28,831 nucleotides of DNA, taken from the NCBI GenBank assembly GCA_900547685.1, contig URHS01000033.1, forward strand, positions 1 through 28,831, given 5' to 3'. Made by a program: the position numbers and the translations under genes. This DNA is from an uncultured Blautia sp. (GTDB lineage Bacteria > Bacillota > Clostridia > Lachnospirales > Lachnospiraceae). Below, in pieces: positions 7,922-15,568 of this stretch; positions within the stretch are counted from its first letter, which is position 1; each line of letters begins with the position of its first letter. The notes under the pieces were generated by a model. That model saw only the letters and a list, made by a program, of their open reading frames with translations, searched no databases and had not been told where the DNA came from.

Positions 7922-8819
7922 AAATCCAAATATTTAAAAGTCCCAATATAAAACCTATCACAGCCCCTAAACTGACCACTGCATTAAGTTCTTTTTTCAT
8001 AATTCCAAGCAGTAAATTTTCCAACTCCAAAACGTCCATTGCATTAATTTTTTCCTCTACAATTTCTGCAACATGAAACTTTTCTGCCAATTCTTCTGCT
8101 TTTTCATTTACAAATTTCACATAAATATTTTCTATAATCTGACGGAGTTTTTTATCACTTACAGGAAAAATTTCTACCCACTGAGCCACTGATTTATTTT
8201 CTGCCGCAGCCAGCTGTGCAACTACTGCCGGTCTTATTTTTTCTTCCCCGTTTTCTTTAATATATTCATCTACCTTATTTCCAATAGGTGTTGCTACTGA
8301 TTGGATTAAATCATCATTCAGGAACATAGAAAGCATCCCGCCTTTAAACTTTTCTTTTATTTCTTTTGTTCCTTCTTCTACAATAATTGCTCCAATATCC
8401 AGATTTTCAACGCCTTCTGTAATCTTTTCTGTAATGTAGTCTTCCAACTTATCACGCATAAGATCATATTCTTCCTGCCCTGTATATTGTAATAAAAATT
8501 CTTCTAAAGAAGACTCTGTGCCTTTTAATTTTTCTACCTTCTGCAGTACTGCATCCACTACTGCATTTTTAATATCTTCGGATAAAAGCATCTTTTCAAA
8601 ATCCTCTTTTGTAAGAAGGTGCTCTCCTACTGCCTGACCTAAAGCCCTTGCCATTCTTCCCTGTCCTTTTGGGATAATTCCCGGTGTAAAGGGCAATGTT
8701 TTATTTCCGATTCTCACCGGTTTTAAAGGACGAAATAACATCTTAACTGCAATATAATTGGTACAATAACCAATGACAGCACCAATAGCAGGCCCTGCAA
8801 TTATCTCAAGTATTGTCAT
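7920..8819 (-). CDS. DUF445 family membrane protein
   Basis: A 299-residue protein of the DUF445 (YheB-like) family. The N-terminal membrane helix runs into the family signature IGAVIGYCTNYIAVKMLFRPLKP, then LPFTPGIIPKGQGRMARALGQAVGEHLLT; a second hydrophobic helix closes the C-terminus (SLGAVIGFILGLLNIWI). The charged middle section is mostly helical and probably lies on one side of the membrane. The function of the family is not known with confidence. It is the last gene of the DUF5685 operon, 22 bases after the six-helix membrane protein, with AAGGA before the ATG. Confidence 0.9.
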   Translation of the reverse strand: MTILEIIAGPAIGAVIGYCTNYIAVKMLFRPLKPVRIGNKTLPFTPGIIPKGQGRMARALGQAVGEHLLTKEDFEKMLLSEDIKNAVVDAVLQKVEKLKGTESSLEEFLLQYTGQEEYDLMRDKLEDYITEKITEGVENLDIGAIIVEEGTKEIKEKFKGGMLSMFLNDDLIQSVATPIGNKVDEYIKENGEEKIRPAVVAQLAAAENKSVAQWVEIFPVSDKKLRQIIENIYVKFVNEKAEELAEKFHVAEIVEEKINAMDVLELENLLLGIMKKELNAVVSLGAVIGFILGLLNIWI

Positions 8820-8841
8820 TTACTCTCTTCCTTTTCTACTG

Positions 8842-9384
8842 TTATTTTCCAAAAATTCTTGCTCGTACCTGTCCCCACATACGAATCAAAAAATATTCAT
8901 ACGTTTTGTCATAAATAAACAAAGCAATCTGCCCGACAAGTACCAGTACCAAAAGCATAGTATCCGGTATTTCTCCTGCAAAAAGAAGTTTTGGGAACAA
9001 AAACAATACCGGTAAATACATAACGTTAAAAATCACAAATTTTCCAATTTTAAAAATCAGCTTTCTTTTTGCCCACTGAGGATGTTTCCCAAGATAATAC
9101 CATAAAAATTCAACTCCCAGGACGTAAATTCCCATCATTGCATAAGTAATACAATATAATTTCTGTGGTGCTAATAAAACTCCCAGTACCAGACAGCCTA
9201 TAAAATAAGCGGCTCCATAACGCAATCCAAATTCACGTATAATAATTCCCACAAAAAATGCTGCCGCGGCTAAGAAAAATAATGTATTAAAATCTAAAAT
9301 CCCACTTAACACAATAAATATTACAGCTAAAGCCATTAAAAGACCTGATACTGCCATTTTTTTCGCATTTACATGCATGAACAC
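8842..9384 (-). CDS. Six-helix membrane protein of unknown function
   Basis: About 180 residues with six likely membrane segments (for example SGLLMALAVIFIVLSGIL, LFFLAAAAFFVGIII, FIGCLVLGVLLA, MMGIYVLGVEFLWYYL, VMYLPVLFLFP and MLLVLVLVGQIALFIY). It resembles small integral proteins of the ECF-substrate-component or tripartite-transport size class, but no family is recognised firmly. The best start is GTG at 9384, six bases after GGGAGG; an in-frame ATG at 9378 is the alternative. Either start overlaps the end of the J-domain gene, so the two are probably translationally coupled. Any role should be judged with the DUF5685 and J-domain partners. Confidence 0.75.
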   Translation of the reverse strand: MFMHVNAKKMAVSGLLMALAVIFIVLSGILDFNTLFFLAAAAFFVGIIIREFGLRYGAAYFIGCLVLGVLLAPQKLYCITYAMMGIYVLGVEFLWYYLGKHPQWAKRKLIFKIGKFVIFNVMYLPVLFLFPKLLFAGEIPDTMLLVLVLVGQIALFIYDKTYEYFLIRMWGQVRARIFGK

Positions 9385-10010
9385 AAATCGCCTCCCATGC
9401 ATTCGCAAAGACTGTCCGCACACCAGAGATCACAGCAGGCATTTCCTGTACCACAGGTACTGCCACCACCATTTGCATAAGGGTAACCGCCGCCACCTTG
9501 GTAACGGTTACTGTTCCACTGCAGCCTATTTACAAGATTACTGTATTCCGGATTTCCCGGATCCATACTCTGTGCCTGACGTGCCATATTCAAAGCATTT
9601 ACATTGTTTCCCATACCCATATTTGCACAGGCACTAAGATAATACCACTGGGCATTTCTGTTTTGAATTCTGGATAACACATTCAATGCCTGCTGATATT
9701 GACGGCCGTTAATATAATTGTAAGCTGCTTGATACTGCATATCATCCTGGCTTGCTGCGTTATGATTGTAAGTAGACTGCTGGTTCTGATAACCACCGTA
9801 TCCGCTTTGATAGCCGCCATCTCTTTCTTTCATAATCTGGTCATAAGCTTCCTGTACTTCCTTAAACTTCTCTTCTGCCAAATCAGATAACGGATTATCT
9901 ACATAAGAATCCGGGTGATATTTTCTGCTCATATCGCGATATGCTCGTTTAATCTCATCATTTGAGGCGTTTGGTGATACGCCCAAGATTTCATAAGGAT
10001 TATTTACCAT
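9369..10010 (-). CDS. J-domain protein with TPR-like repeats and a cysteine-rich tail
   Basis: About 213 residues from the ATG at 10010. Residues 1-70 are a J domain (NPYEILGVSPNASNDEIKRAYR, then HPD in RKYHPDSY), which recruits and stimulates an Hsp70. A Gln/Tyr/Gly-rich linker follows, then two helical TPR-like units (AAYNYINGRQYQQALNVLSRI and AQWYYLSACANMGMGNNVNAL). After a Gly-rich stretch, the last 28 residues hold eight Cys (CGTGNACCDLW, CADSLCECMGGDLCSC), which look metal-binding. It is not DnaJ proper: the usual zinc-finger and substrate domains are absent. The start overlaps the end of the DUF5685 gene by 11 bases. An upstream in-frame start would lie inside that gene and is less likely. 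Confidence 0.85.
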   Translation of the reverse strand: MVNNPYEILGVSPNASNDEIKRAYRDMSRKYHPDSYVDNPLSDLAEEKFKEVQEAYDQIMKERDGGYQSGYGGYQNQQSTYNHNAASQDDMQYQAAYNYINGRQYQQALNVLSRIQNRNAQWYYLSACANMGMGNNVNALNMARQAQSMDPGNPEYSNLVNRLQWNSNRYQGGGGYPYANGGGSTCGTGNACCDLWCADSLCECMGGDLCSCM

Positions 10011-10857
10011 CTTTTTCTTGCTTCTCCTGTTTTTCTTTTTGTTTTTTATTATACTTTGCCCAAACTCCACTATACAAAATATTTCTTAATATTTCAGAGT
10101 CACAAAGTATAGGTAGCTTTTCAAAAGCTCCCGTGGCTTCTGCCATCATCATTATCAATATTTGATATACTGTATTTTCATAATCTTCTTCATTTTTGCA
10201 ATTATTCTTTACTGCTTTTAAAGGATTATAAGAACCCGTTTTTAAGTCATCTTCCAAATCATCATAGGCATCCATAATATAAATGAATTTCCCCAGATAA
10301 AATCCAAAACTTCTCAGTTCTTTCTCCCACATATCCTCTTTATACACAAAGAGTTCTGCCATAAGTGTTCCAAAAGCTCCTGCTACCAAATCAAGATTCT
10401 CTTCCTGTTTTTCTTCATAAGACGCTAAAACTTTAAGCTGTTTTTGAATAACCTGTGCCTGCCTTTTATATTCTCTGCAAAGTTCTTTTGCTTTTTTTCT
10501 GAAAAGGTGCATCCCTGCAATTCCCTTCAGACTTTTATCATCCTTCCAATCATCTTCACATTTAAAATATACAAGCAAAAGGTTCATCTTTGCACCATAC
10601 TCTGATATTGCATTTTGAAGCATAGGAATTTTCTTCACAGGATGTAATGGACAATGGGATTGAAGTTCCTTTGTAGGAGTTTCATACAACGAAGTTAAAA
10701 ACAACACTAAAAATGTCATATCATACGAAAGTGTCATACGGCCTCGAAATCCGTATTCTTCCTTCAAGGTGCGGCACAATCCGCAATAATAGGACTTGTA
10801 CCGATAAAACTCTTTCACCTTTAATTCAGGCTTATCAATCGTTACATATCCAAACAT
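10000..10857 (-). CDS. DUF5685 family protein with paired aspartate-rich motifs
   Basis: A 285-residue, mostly helical, soluble protein matching the DUF5685 pattern. Near the N-terminus is YYCGLCRTLKEEYG (Cys25, Cys28) and then SHCPLHP (His68, Cys69, His72), a plausible metal site. CEDDWKDD (Asp102, 103, 106, 107) and MDAYDDLEDDLKTGSYNP (Asp196, 199, 200, 203, 204) stand about 95 residues apart, like the two Asp-rich motifs of all-alpha isoprenoid synthases. The fold assignment is inference; no product is known. The C-terminus is Lys/Glu/Gln-rich. It is the first gene of a four-gene operon with the J-domain protein, a membrane protein and DUF445. Confidence 0.8.
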   Translation of the reverse strand: MFGYVTIDKPELKVKEFYRYKSYYCGLCRTLKEEYGFRGRMTLSYDMTFLVLFLTSLYETPTKELQSHCPLHPVKKIPMLQNAISEYGAKMNLLLVYFKCEDDWKDDKSLKGIAGMHLFRKKAKELCREYKRQAQVIQKQLKVLASYEEKQEENLDLVAGAFGTLMAELFVYKEDMWEKELRSFGFYLGKFIYIMDAYDDLEDDLKTGSYNPLKAVKNNCKNEEDYENTVYQILIMMMAEATGAFEKLPILCDSEILRNILYSGVWAKYNKKQKEKQEKQEKDGK

Positions 10858-10899
10858 TTACCAAACCTTTCTTTCATAGAATAAATTTCGTATCTTTTG

Positions 10900-10928
10900 A
10901 TTATACTATACCTCTTTTGAAATTTCTA
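10900..10928 (-). promoter_or_regulatory. Probable promoter of the DUF5685 operon
   Basis: A perfect -10 box TATAAT lies on the minus strand at 10905-10900, about 42 bases before the start codon. The -35 position 17 bases upstream reads TAGAAA, a poor match. It is divergent from the strong relQ promoter a few bases away. Confidence 0.5.
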
Positions 10929-10945
10929 CTTTATTTTCACTTTTA

Positions 10946-10974
10946 TTGACGTTTTACTGTTTTTCCGATATACT
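10946..10974 (+). promoter_or_regulatory. Strong sigma-A type promoter of the alarmone synthetase gene
   Basis: TTGACG (10946-10951) and TATACT (10969-10974) are separated by 17 bases. The expected start of transcription lies about 35 bases before the GTG start codon. Confidence 0.8.
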
Positions 10975-11016
10975 TTCTTTGTAACATAATACGGTATTTA
11001 CGAAAGAGGTGATTTT

Positions 11017-11718
11017 GTGCCTAAAGACACTATTAAGAACAGCATAAAAAAAGACGCTTCCGAAGAATTCGATATTTTATTTCCAGAAAGATTTATTAAA
11101 AATACTGACTACTACAATTCATTAATGATGATGTATCGTTGTGCAATTCGTGAAGTCAGCACCAAGCTGGAAGTACTGGATGACGAATTCTCTGTAAAAT
11201 ATAAGAGAAACCCAATTTCTTCTATCAAGAGCCGCATTAAAACACCACTGAGCATTTATAACAAGCTTCAGCGTCTGGGATATGAATTTACTGAACAAAA
11301 TATTCGTGAACAGTTAAATGATGTTGCAGGAATTCGCGTCATTTGCTCCTTTATTGATGACATCTACGCAGTCGCTCACCTGTTGGCAGAACAGGATGAC
11401 ATTACGATTATCCGTATTAAAGATTATATTCAGAATCCAAAGCCAAACGGCTACCGCAGCTATCACATGATTATTGAAATTCCTGTTTTCTTTGCAGAGG
11501 GAAAAACACCTATTCGTGCAGAAATTCAAATCCGAACGATTGGTATGGATTTCTGGGCAAGTCTGGAACATCAGCTTCGCTACAAAAAAGATTTAGGCAA
11601 CAATGAACAATATGCACTTATTACACAAAAGCTTACTGAATGTGCTCGTACTATTACTGCTACCGATAATCAAATGCAGGATATAAAAAATTTAATCGGG
11701 GAATATTGTGAGTTTTAA
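11017..11718 (+). CDS. relQ: Small alarmone synthetase (RelA/SpoT-type GTP pyrophosphokinase)
   Basis: A 233-residue single-domain (p)ppGpp synthetase of the RelQ/YjbM type, cytosolic, making ppGpp from ATP and GDP or GTP. Signatures are IKSRIKTPLSIYNKLQRLG (about 70-88), LNDVAGIRVICSFIDDIY (Asp102), NPKPNGYRSYHMIIE (140-154) and AEIQIRTIGMDFWASLEHQLRYK (Glu169 and Gln171). There is no hydrolase (HD) or TGS/ACT domain, so a bifunctional Rel must be elsewhere. The start is GTG at 11017, five bases after AGAGGTG; no ATG fits better. It is transcribed alone. Choice of RelQ over RelP rests on the overall pattern and gene length only. Confidence 0.93.
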   Translation: MPKDTIKNSIKKDASEEFDILFPERFIKNTDYYNSLMMMYRCAIREVSTKLEVLDDEFSVKYKRNPISSIKSRIKTPLSIYNKLQRLGYEFTEQNIREQLNDVAGIRVICSFIDDIYAVAHLLAEQDDITIIRIKDYIQNPKPNGYRSYHMIIEIPVFFAEGKTPIRAEIQIRTIGMDFWASLEHQLRYKKDLGNNEQYALITQKLTECARTITATDNQMQDIKNLIGEYCEF

Positions 11719-11731
11719 CTCACTCCCCGAT
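11695..11731. terminator. Terminator hairpin built into two convergent stop regions
   Basis: ATCGGGGA (11695-11702) pairs with TCCCCGAT (11724-11731), and inside it GTGAGTT (11708-11714) pairs with AACTCAC (11717-11723); five bases bulge on the left. The stem contains both stop codons of the facing genes. On the minus strand it is followed by ATTAAATTTTTTATA, a good T-rich tail, so it should end the gene at 11720-12340; the plus-strand tail is weaker. Confidence 0.75.
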
Positions 11732-12340
11732 AAACTTCTTTAAGAGTTTTTCACTTTCTTCATAATATCTCTGTGCATTTTCCCCTTTTTCATTATCTGC
11801 TACTTCCGGTAAAATACGCATGGTAATATACATATCCTGCAAAGATACAGGACTCCCCATTTCTTTAAAAGCTTTACAATCCTTTACTTCAAGTAACTGA
11901 TTCTCATCTTCAGGAAAAATTTCCATTTCCTTAAATTTATCATAGCTTGCTTTGCTTACAAAATAAATAACACTGGTTGCAGTTTGTACATCTGCGCTAA
12001 ACTTTGTCTGACCTGCCATAACCATCTGAGGATCATAACCATCCTCTCCTTCTGACGGAATAAAATAGTCATTAACCTGAACGTGAACTTCTCCATCTTT
12101 ATTTAAGTCCTCAGCATTTTTAACAAACCATTTTTCTAATTTTGTTTTATCTTCTTCCATTATAGAATAATCACCTAGAAATCCTATGTTATAATCATAA
12201 GAAACTTTTCCCAGCATATCCTTTGCAAAAGTAATAACACAAAATAATATAAATGCACCAATCAATACATGATATTTATAATAATACCAAAAATTATCCC
12301 ATTTTTTCTTTCTGTCTTCCTTTGTTTGTCCAGCTTTCAT
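11720..12340 (-). CDS. Membrane-anchored hypothetical protein
   Basis: A 206-residue protein with one membrane segment near the N-terminus (HVLIGAFILFCVITFAKDM, about 25-43) after a basic, aromatic stretch (RKKKWDNFWYYYKY). The remaining ~160 residues are acidic and probably outside the cell. No known family is recognised, and no catalytic motif is evident. AAGGA lies seven bases before the ATG. The gene meets relQ tail to tail with one base between the stop codons. It may be a signal-anchored exported domain, but a function cannot be assigned. Confidence 0.8.
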   Translation of the reverse strand: MKAGQTKEDRKKKWDNFWYYYKYHVLIGAFILFCVITFAKDMLGKVSYDYNIGFLGDYSIMEEDKTKLEKWFVKNAEDLNKDGEVHVQVNDYFIPSEGEDGYDPQMVMAGQTKFSADVQTATSVIYFVSKASYDKFKEMEIFPEDENQLLEVKDCKAFKEMGSPVSLQDMYITMRILPEVADNEKGENAQRYYEESEKLLKKFIGE

Positions 12341-12456
12341 ATCTTTATCCTTTTCTCTAAAATTGTTATTGTTATAAATTTTATCACTTTTTAATCTTTA
12401 GGAAAAGTGCAAAATAAACATTTCACATATTTTTCAAATTTAATTATTCCCACTGC

Positions 12457-12732
12457 TTACTTTCGTATTATATACTGAAATTCCTCATGATGTTCAAACC
12501 AACTTATTGCATAAGAACAGGTAAGTACTGCCTTTTTTCCCTGTCTGGAAATCTCCTCTGCTGCTGCCTGCATCAACTTTCCTGCAATACCTGTTCCTCG
12601 CAAGGACGGGGAAACAAAAGTATGATTAATCTCTACCGTATCTGCATCAATACTTGGAAACGTAACTTCTGCTGCCTTCTCTCCTTTTTCATCTACATAA
12701 TAAATTTCATTATCTTGTATCTTAAAATCCAT
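12457..12732 (-). CDS. Small GNAT-fold N-acetyltransferase (YjdJ/PF14542 type)
   Basis: A 91-residue protein that matches the short GNAT family called Gcn5-related N-acetyltransferase 2. The motif HTFVSPSLRGTGIAGKLM contains the acetyl-CoA loop (RGTGIA), and the end KAVLTCSYAISWFEHHEEF is the family's Cys-Ser-Tyr and W-F-x-x-H region. Length is typical. The natural substrate is unknown. AAAGGAG precedes the ATG. It follows the Rpn-type gene by 14 bases, so the two are likely co-transcribed. Confidence 0.88.
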   Translation of the reverse strand: MDFKIQDNEIYYVDEKGEKAAEVTFPSIDADTVEINHTFVSPSLRGTGIAGKLMQAAAEEISRQGKKAVLTCSYAISWFEHHEEFQYIIRK

Positions 12733-12746
12733 ATTTTTCTACTCCT

Positions 12747-13595
12747 TTATTTTGTAACTTCCTGCTCTTTTTCTATTTCCTTTATCAATTCCTCTATAAT
12801 TTTCGGTTCTTCCTCCAACATATCGGCAATTTCTTCTGCTGTTTTCCTTTTTTTCAACTTCTTTCCAACAAGTTCCTTTAATTTTGCTCTAATTCCTTCT
12901 TCTCTGCCTTCTTCTCTTTCATAATATTTTTCTTCCCATGCCTGCATATATTTCACCCCGATTTCTTCACTTCTTTTCACCTCACAGACACGTTCATGAA
13001 TATGCCGAATTTTCTTGCTTTTAGATTGCTGTGCCACTTCGTCTGTGGTATTCTCTATATAATGGAGAAATTCTACCAGTTCCTTTGGCACTTCATCATC
13101 ATTTTTTCCCTTTGTATTCAAAAAAATACGAACTGTTCCATCCTGCAATTTGCACTGAGGCACTTCCTGACATTGAGGCACAAAGGTATACTGATATTTT
13201 TCATAGCCAAATAAGTCAAAAGGCATAATCATAATCAAATAAGAGTCATTCAAAAGATTATAACTTGGTATTCCCGGTTCCAAAAGCCCTGTATCCATCA
13301 TTCCTTGATAATAGCGGCTTCTCTTTGGTAAATCATCTTTCCTCTTTTTCTGCATTTTTGTATTATAAACCTGTTCTTCGCTGTCTATAGCGAACAAATC
13401 CATGCGTATGGAGCGGATTAATGGTGAAATTCTGCCTTCTTTTTCCGTCTTACTTTCCTGTAAAAGGGAAATCTCCCGTCCTAAAATCAGGCTTAGAACC
13501 TCTTGATGAATTTGGGAATCTTCCATAACTTCATCGAATAAAAACCGGTCTGTAAGGTTTAGCTCTTTTAATGGTACAATACTTTTCTTAGCCAT
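12747..13595 (-). CDS. Rpn/PD-(D/E)XK nuclease family transposase-like protein with altered active site
   Basis: A 282-residue member of the Rpn (recombination-promoting nuclease) / PDDEXK transposase-like family. It shows LNLTDRFLFDEVMEDSQIHQEVLSLILGRE near the start, then SIRMDLFAIDSEEQVYNTKMQKK, LPKRSRYYQGMMDTGLLEPG, IFLNTKGKND and a coiled-coil-like charged tail. Asp66 is kept, but the residue usually Glu in the family's YxxEMQ motif is Lys80 (codon AAA). A single G-to-A change would explain this. If real, the protein is probably unable to cut DNA. AAGGAG precedes the start. These genes are common multicopy residents of Lachnospiraceae and not part of an insertion sequence here: no terminal repeats were seen. 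Confidence 0.88.
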   Translation of the reverse strand: MAKKSIVPLKELNLTDRFLFDEVMEDSQIHQEVLSLILGREISLLQESKTEKEGRISPLIRSIRMDLFAIDSEEQVYNTKMQKKRKDDLPKRSRYYQGMMDTGLLEPGIPSYNLLNDSYLIMIMPFDLFGYEKYQYTFVPQCQEVPQCKLQDGTVRIFLNTKGKNDDEVPKELVEFLHYIENTTDEVAQQSKSKKIRHIHERVCEVKRSEEIGVKYMQAWEEKYYEREEGREEGIRAKLKELVGKKLKKRKTAEEIADMLEEEPKIIEELIKEIEKEQEVTK

Positions 13596-13725
13596 ACTTT
13601 CTCCTTTATTTTACCATAGTTCAACCACTGTTAAAAGATTTTACACTAAAAATTTGGGCTGAACTTTGTCTGTTTCATTCTCAATATTATGTTTCTAAAG
13701 TTATTTGAAATAGTGGCGAACTGCC

Positions 13726-14146
13726 TTAGATAAAAAGATTTAATAGATTATCATTTACTATAATACTTCCGGCAGAAAGTACTTTAAGCATAAACATATC
13801 CATATATCCTTTTTGGAATTTTTGTATGTTTGAACTGATCTTTATCACCGACTTTCTTATTTTGAGATCAAGAAACTGAAAAGTAATTCTCTCTGTTTTC
13901 TCTCCGAACAGTTCATATCCATTCTTTATGGTAAACGCCGTTCCTGCTGTATTCTCATAAAAAGAGATGCACTCTCTTTTGTAAGATCAAAAGCCTTTAA
14001 AGTTTCATCAACGGTCATTCCCCATGTTGTATTTTCTACTTCAAGCTTTGGCTTTTCAGATTTTTGTCCTTCCGCTGTTTTCCCACATGCAGAAAGCATG
14101 AAACTTGCTGCTATTATTCCAAAAATAATATTTTTTTCATCTTCAT
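13726..14146 (-). pseudogene. Decayed lipoprotein gene with several frameshifts
   Basis: Reading on the minus strand from the ATG at 14146 (preceded by GGGGTGAC), the frame stops after ten codons. Moving one frame over restores a lipoprotein start: a Lys-rich N-terminus, IIFGIIAASFMLSACGK with a lipobox Cys, then KPKLEVENTTWGMTVDETLKAF. The frame breaks again near CTCTTTTTATG and shifts to YENTAGTAFTIKNGYELFGE and ITFQFLDL; a further shift may lie in the AAAA run after that. Each break lies in a short run of A or T. The region may be a decayed gene, or an assembly with homopolymer errors. The family was not recognised. Confidence 0.6.
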
Positions 14147-14315
14147 TATGTCACCCCCGTATTTTATATTAATTATATTATCAATTCATATACATACTGA
14201 CCTGCAATGGACTCTCTCCTTAGTTTCAATCTACCATAACGCAGTATCTTTGCTAACAAGATATTTAGAATACACATATATTTCTATTCTAAATACTAAT
14301 TTTAAAATAAATACA
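14147..14315. other. Gene-free AT-rich spacer
   Basis: Together with 13596-13725 this is the only long stretch without a supported gene. It has one imperfect hairpin (ATTTAGAAT at 14263 and ATTCTAAAT at 14286) but no coding signal, tRNA or mobile-element end that I can support. Confidence 0.5.
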
Positions 14316-14357
14316 AATCGGAAGTGCAAAGAATTATTGTTCTAAGCACTTCCGATT
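14316..14357 (-). terminator. Terminator of the alcohol dehydrogenase gene
   Basis: AATCGGAAGTGC (14316-14327) pairs with GCACTTCCGATT (14346-14357), a perfect 12-base stem with an 18-base loop. On the minus strand it is followed by TTTGTATTTATTTT. It lies 24 bases after the alcohol dehydrogenase stop codon. Confidence 0.8.
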
Positions 14358-14380
14358 CAAAAATCAGTTCTTATTTTGTT

Positions 14381-15547
14381 TTAGAAATCTACTTCTTTTC
14401 CTTCGTAGATATAAGTAAACAATTTTTCCATTGTTTCAGGGTCAATGCTTCTTGGGTTAGAACCTGTACAAGCATCTCCTACTGCATTTTTTGCAATCTC
14501 ACTGATTTTTTCTTTAAATTCGTCTTCCTTAATACCAAACTCTTTTAATGTATTTGGTATTCCCATATAATTATTTAACTCTACAATTCTGTTACACAGT
14601 GCATCCACGCTGGCTTCCAGTCCCAGATATGCAGCAATTGTCTCGTAGCGTTTCTTTGCTTCTGCTTCTTTTGCATTGTATTTAATAACATAAGGCAGAT
14701 ACATTGCATTTGCAAGACCATGTGTAATATGTCCCGTTGAAAAAGCAGCTCCTGTTTTGTGTGCCATAGAATGTACAATTCCGAGGAGTGCATTAGAAAA
14801 TGCCATTCCTGCCAGACACTGGCCATAATGCATTTCTTCTCTGCTTGCCATATCTCCGTCATAAGATTTTGTAAGTTCATCATTTACAATCTGAATTGCT
14901 TTTAATGCCAGAGGATCTGTAAACGTTCCGTGTAAAGTAGAAACATAAGCTTCAATAGCATGTGTCAGAGCATCCATACCTGTATATGCAACTAAATGTT
15001 TCGGCATAGTTTCTGCCAATTCCGGATCTACAATCGCTACGTCCGGTGTAATATTGAAGTCAGCCAGAGGATATTTAATTCCCTTTGCATAATCTGTAAT
15101 AACGGAAAATGCTGTTACCTCTGTGGCTGTACCTGATGTAGATGGAATTGCACAGAATTTTGCTTTTTTACGAAGTTCAGGAAAACTAAAAGGTGTCAGA
15201 ATTTCCTCAAAAGTACATTCCGGATACTCATAAAATACCCACATTGCCTTTGCCGCATCAATAGGAGAACCGCCACCCATAGCAATAATCCAATCCGGCT
15301 CAAACTCACGCATAAACTCTGCGCCTTTCATAACTGTTTCTACTGATGGATCAGGCTCTACATTTTCAAATAATTTTGTCTCAATTCCTGCTTCTTTTAA
15401 ATATGATACTGCTTTATCAACAAATCCGAAGCGTTTCATGGAACCGCCGCCTAAAACCAGTACAGCTTTTTTGCCTTGTAATGTTTTCAGATTTTCCAGA
15501 GAACCTTTTCCCCAGTATAAATCTCTTGGTAATGTAAATCTTGCCAT
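14381..15547 (-). CDS. Iron-containing alcohol dehydrogenase
   Basis: A 388-residue group III (Fe-dependent) alcohol dehydrogenase that oxidises or reduces alcohols and aldehydes with NAD(P). The Rossmann part holds MGGGSPIDAAKAMW; metal ligands appear as Asp192 and His196 (GMDALTHAIEAY), His259 (GIVHSMAH) and His273 (TGHITHG). The pattern resembles butanol dehydrogenases of Clostridia. The substrate cannot be read from sequence. AGGAGG stands seven to eight bases before the ATG. It is monocistronic between its own promoter and terminator. The tandem inverted repeats at its promoter suggest redox control by Rex. Confidence 0.94.
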   Translation of the reverse strand: MARFTLPRDLYWGKGSLENLKTLQGKKAVLVLGGGSMKRFGFVDKAVSYLKEAGIETKLFENVEPDPSVETVMKGAEFMREFEPDWIIAMGGGSPIDAAKAMWVFYEYPECTFEEILTPFSFPELRKKAKFCAIPSTSGTATEVTAFSVITDYAKGIKYPLADFNITPDVAIVDPELAETMPKHLVAYTGMDALTHAIEAYVSTLHGTFTDPLALKAIQIVNDELTKSYDGDMASREEMHYGQCLAGMAFSNALLGIVHSMAHKTGAAFSTGHITHGLANAMYLPYVIKYNAKEAEAKKRYETIAAYLGLEASVDALCNRIVELNNYMGIPNTLKEFGIKEDEFKEKISEIAKNAVGDACTGSNPRSIDPETMEKLFTYIYEGKEVDF

Positions 15548-15568
15548 GTTGCTTCCTCCTGAAATTCT

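Noticed and set aside
12747..13595. Rpn-type gene as part of an insertion sequence
   Set aside because: No terminal inverted repeats, target-site duplication or second transposition gene are visible; these genes are usually stand-alone.
14263..14294. Inverted repeat ATTTAGAAT/ATTCTAAAT
   Set aside because: Pure A/T apart from two bases, in a gene-free AT-rich spacer; expected by chance. The strong terminator lies further on.
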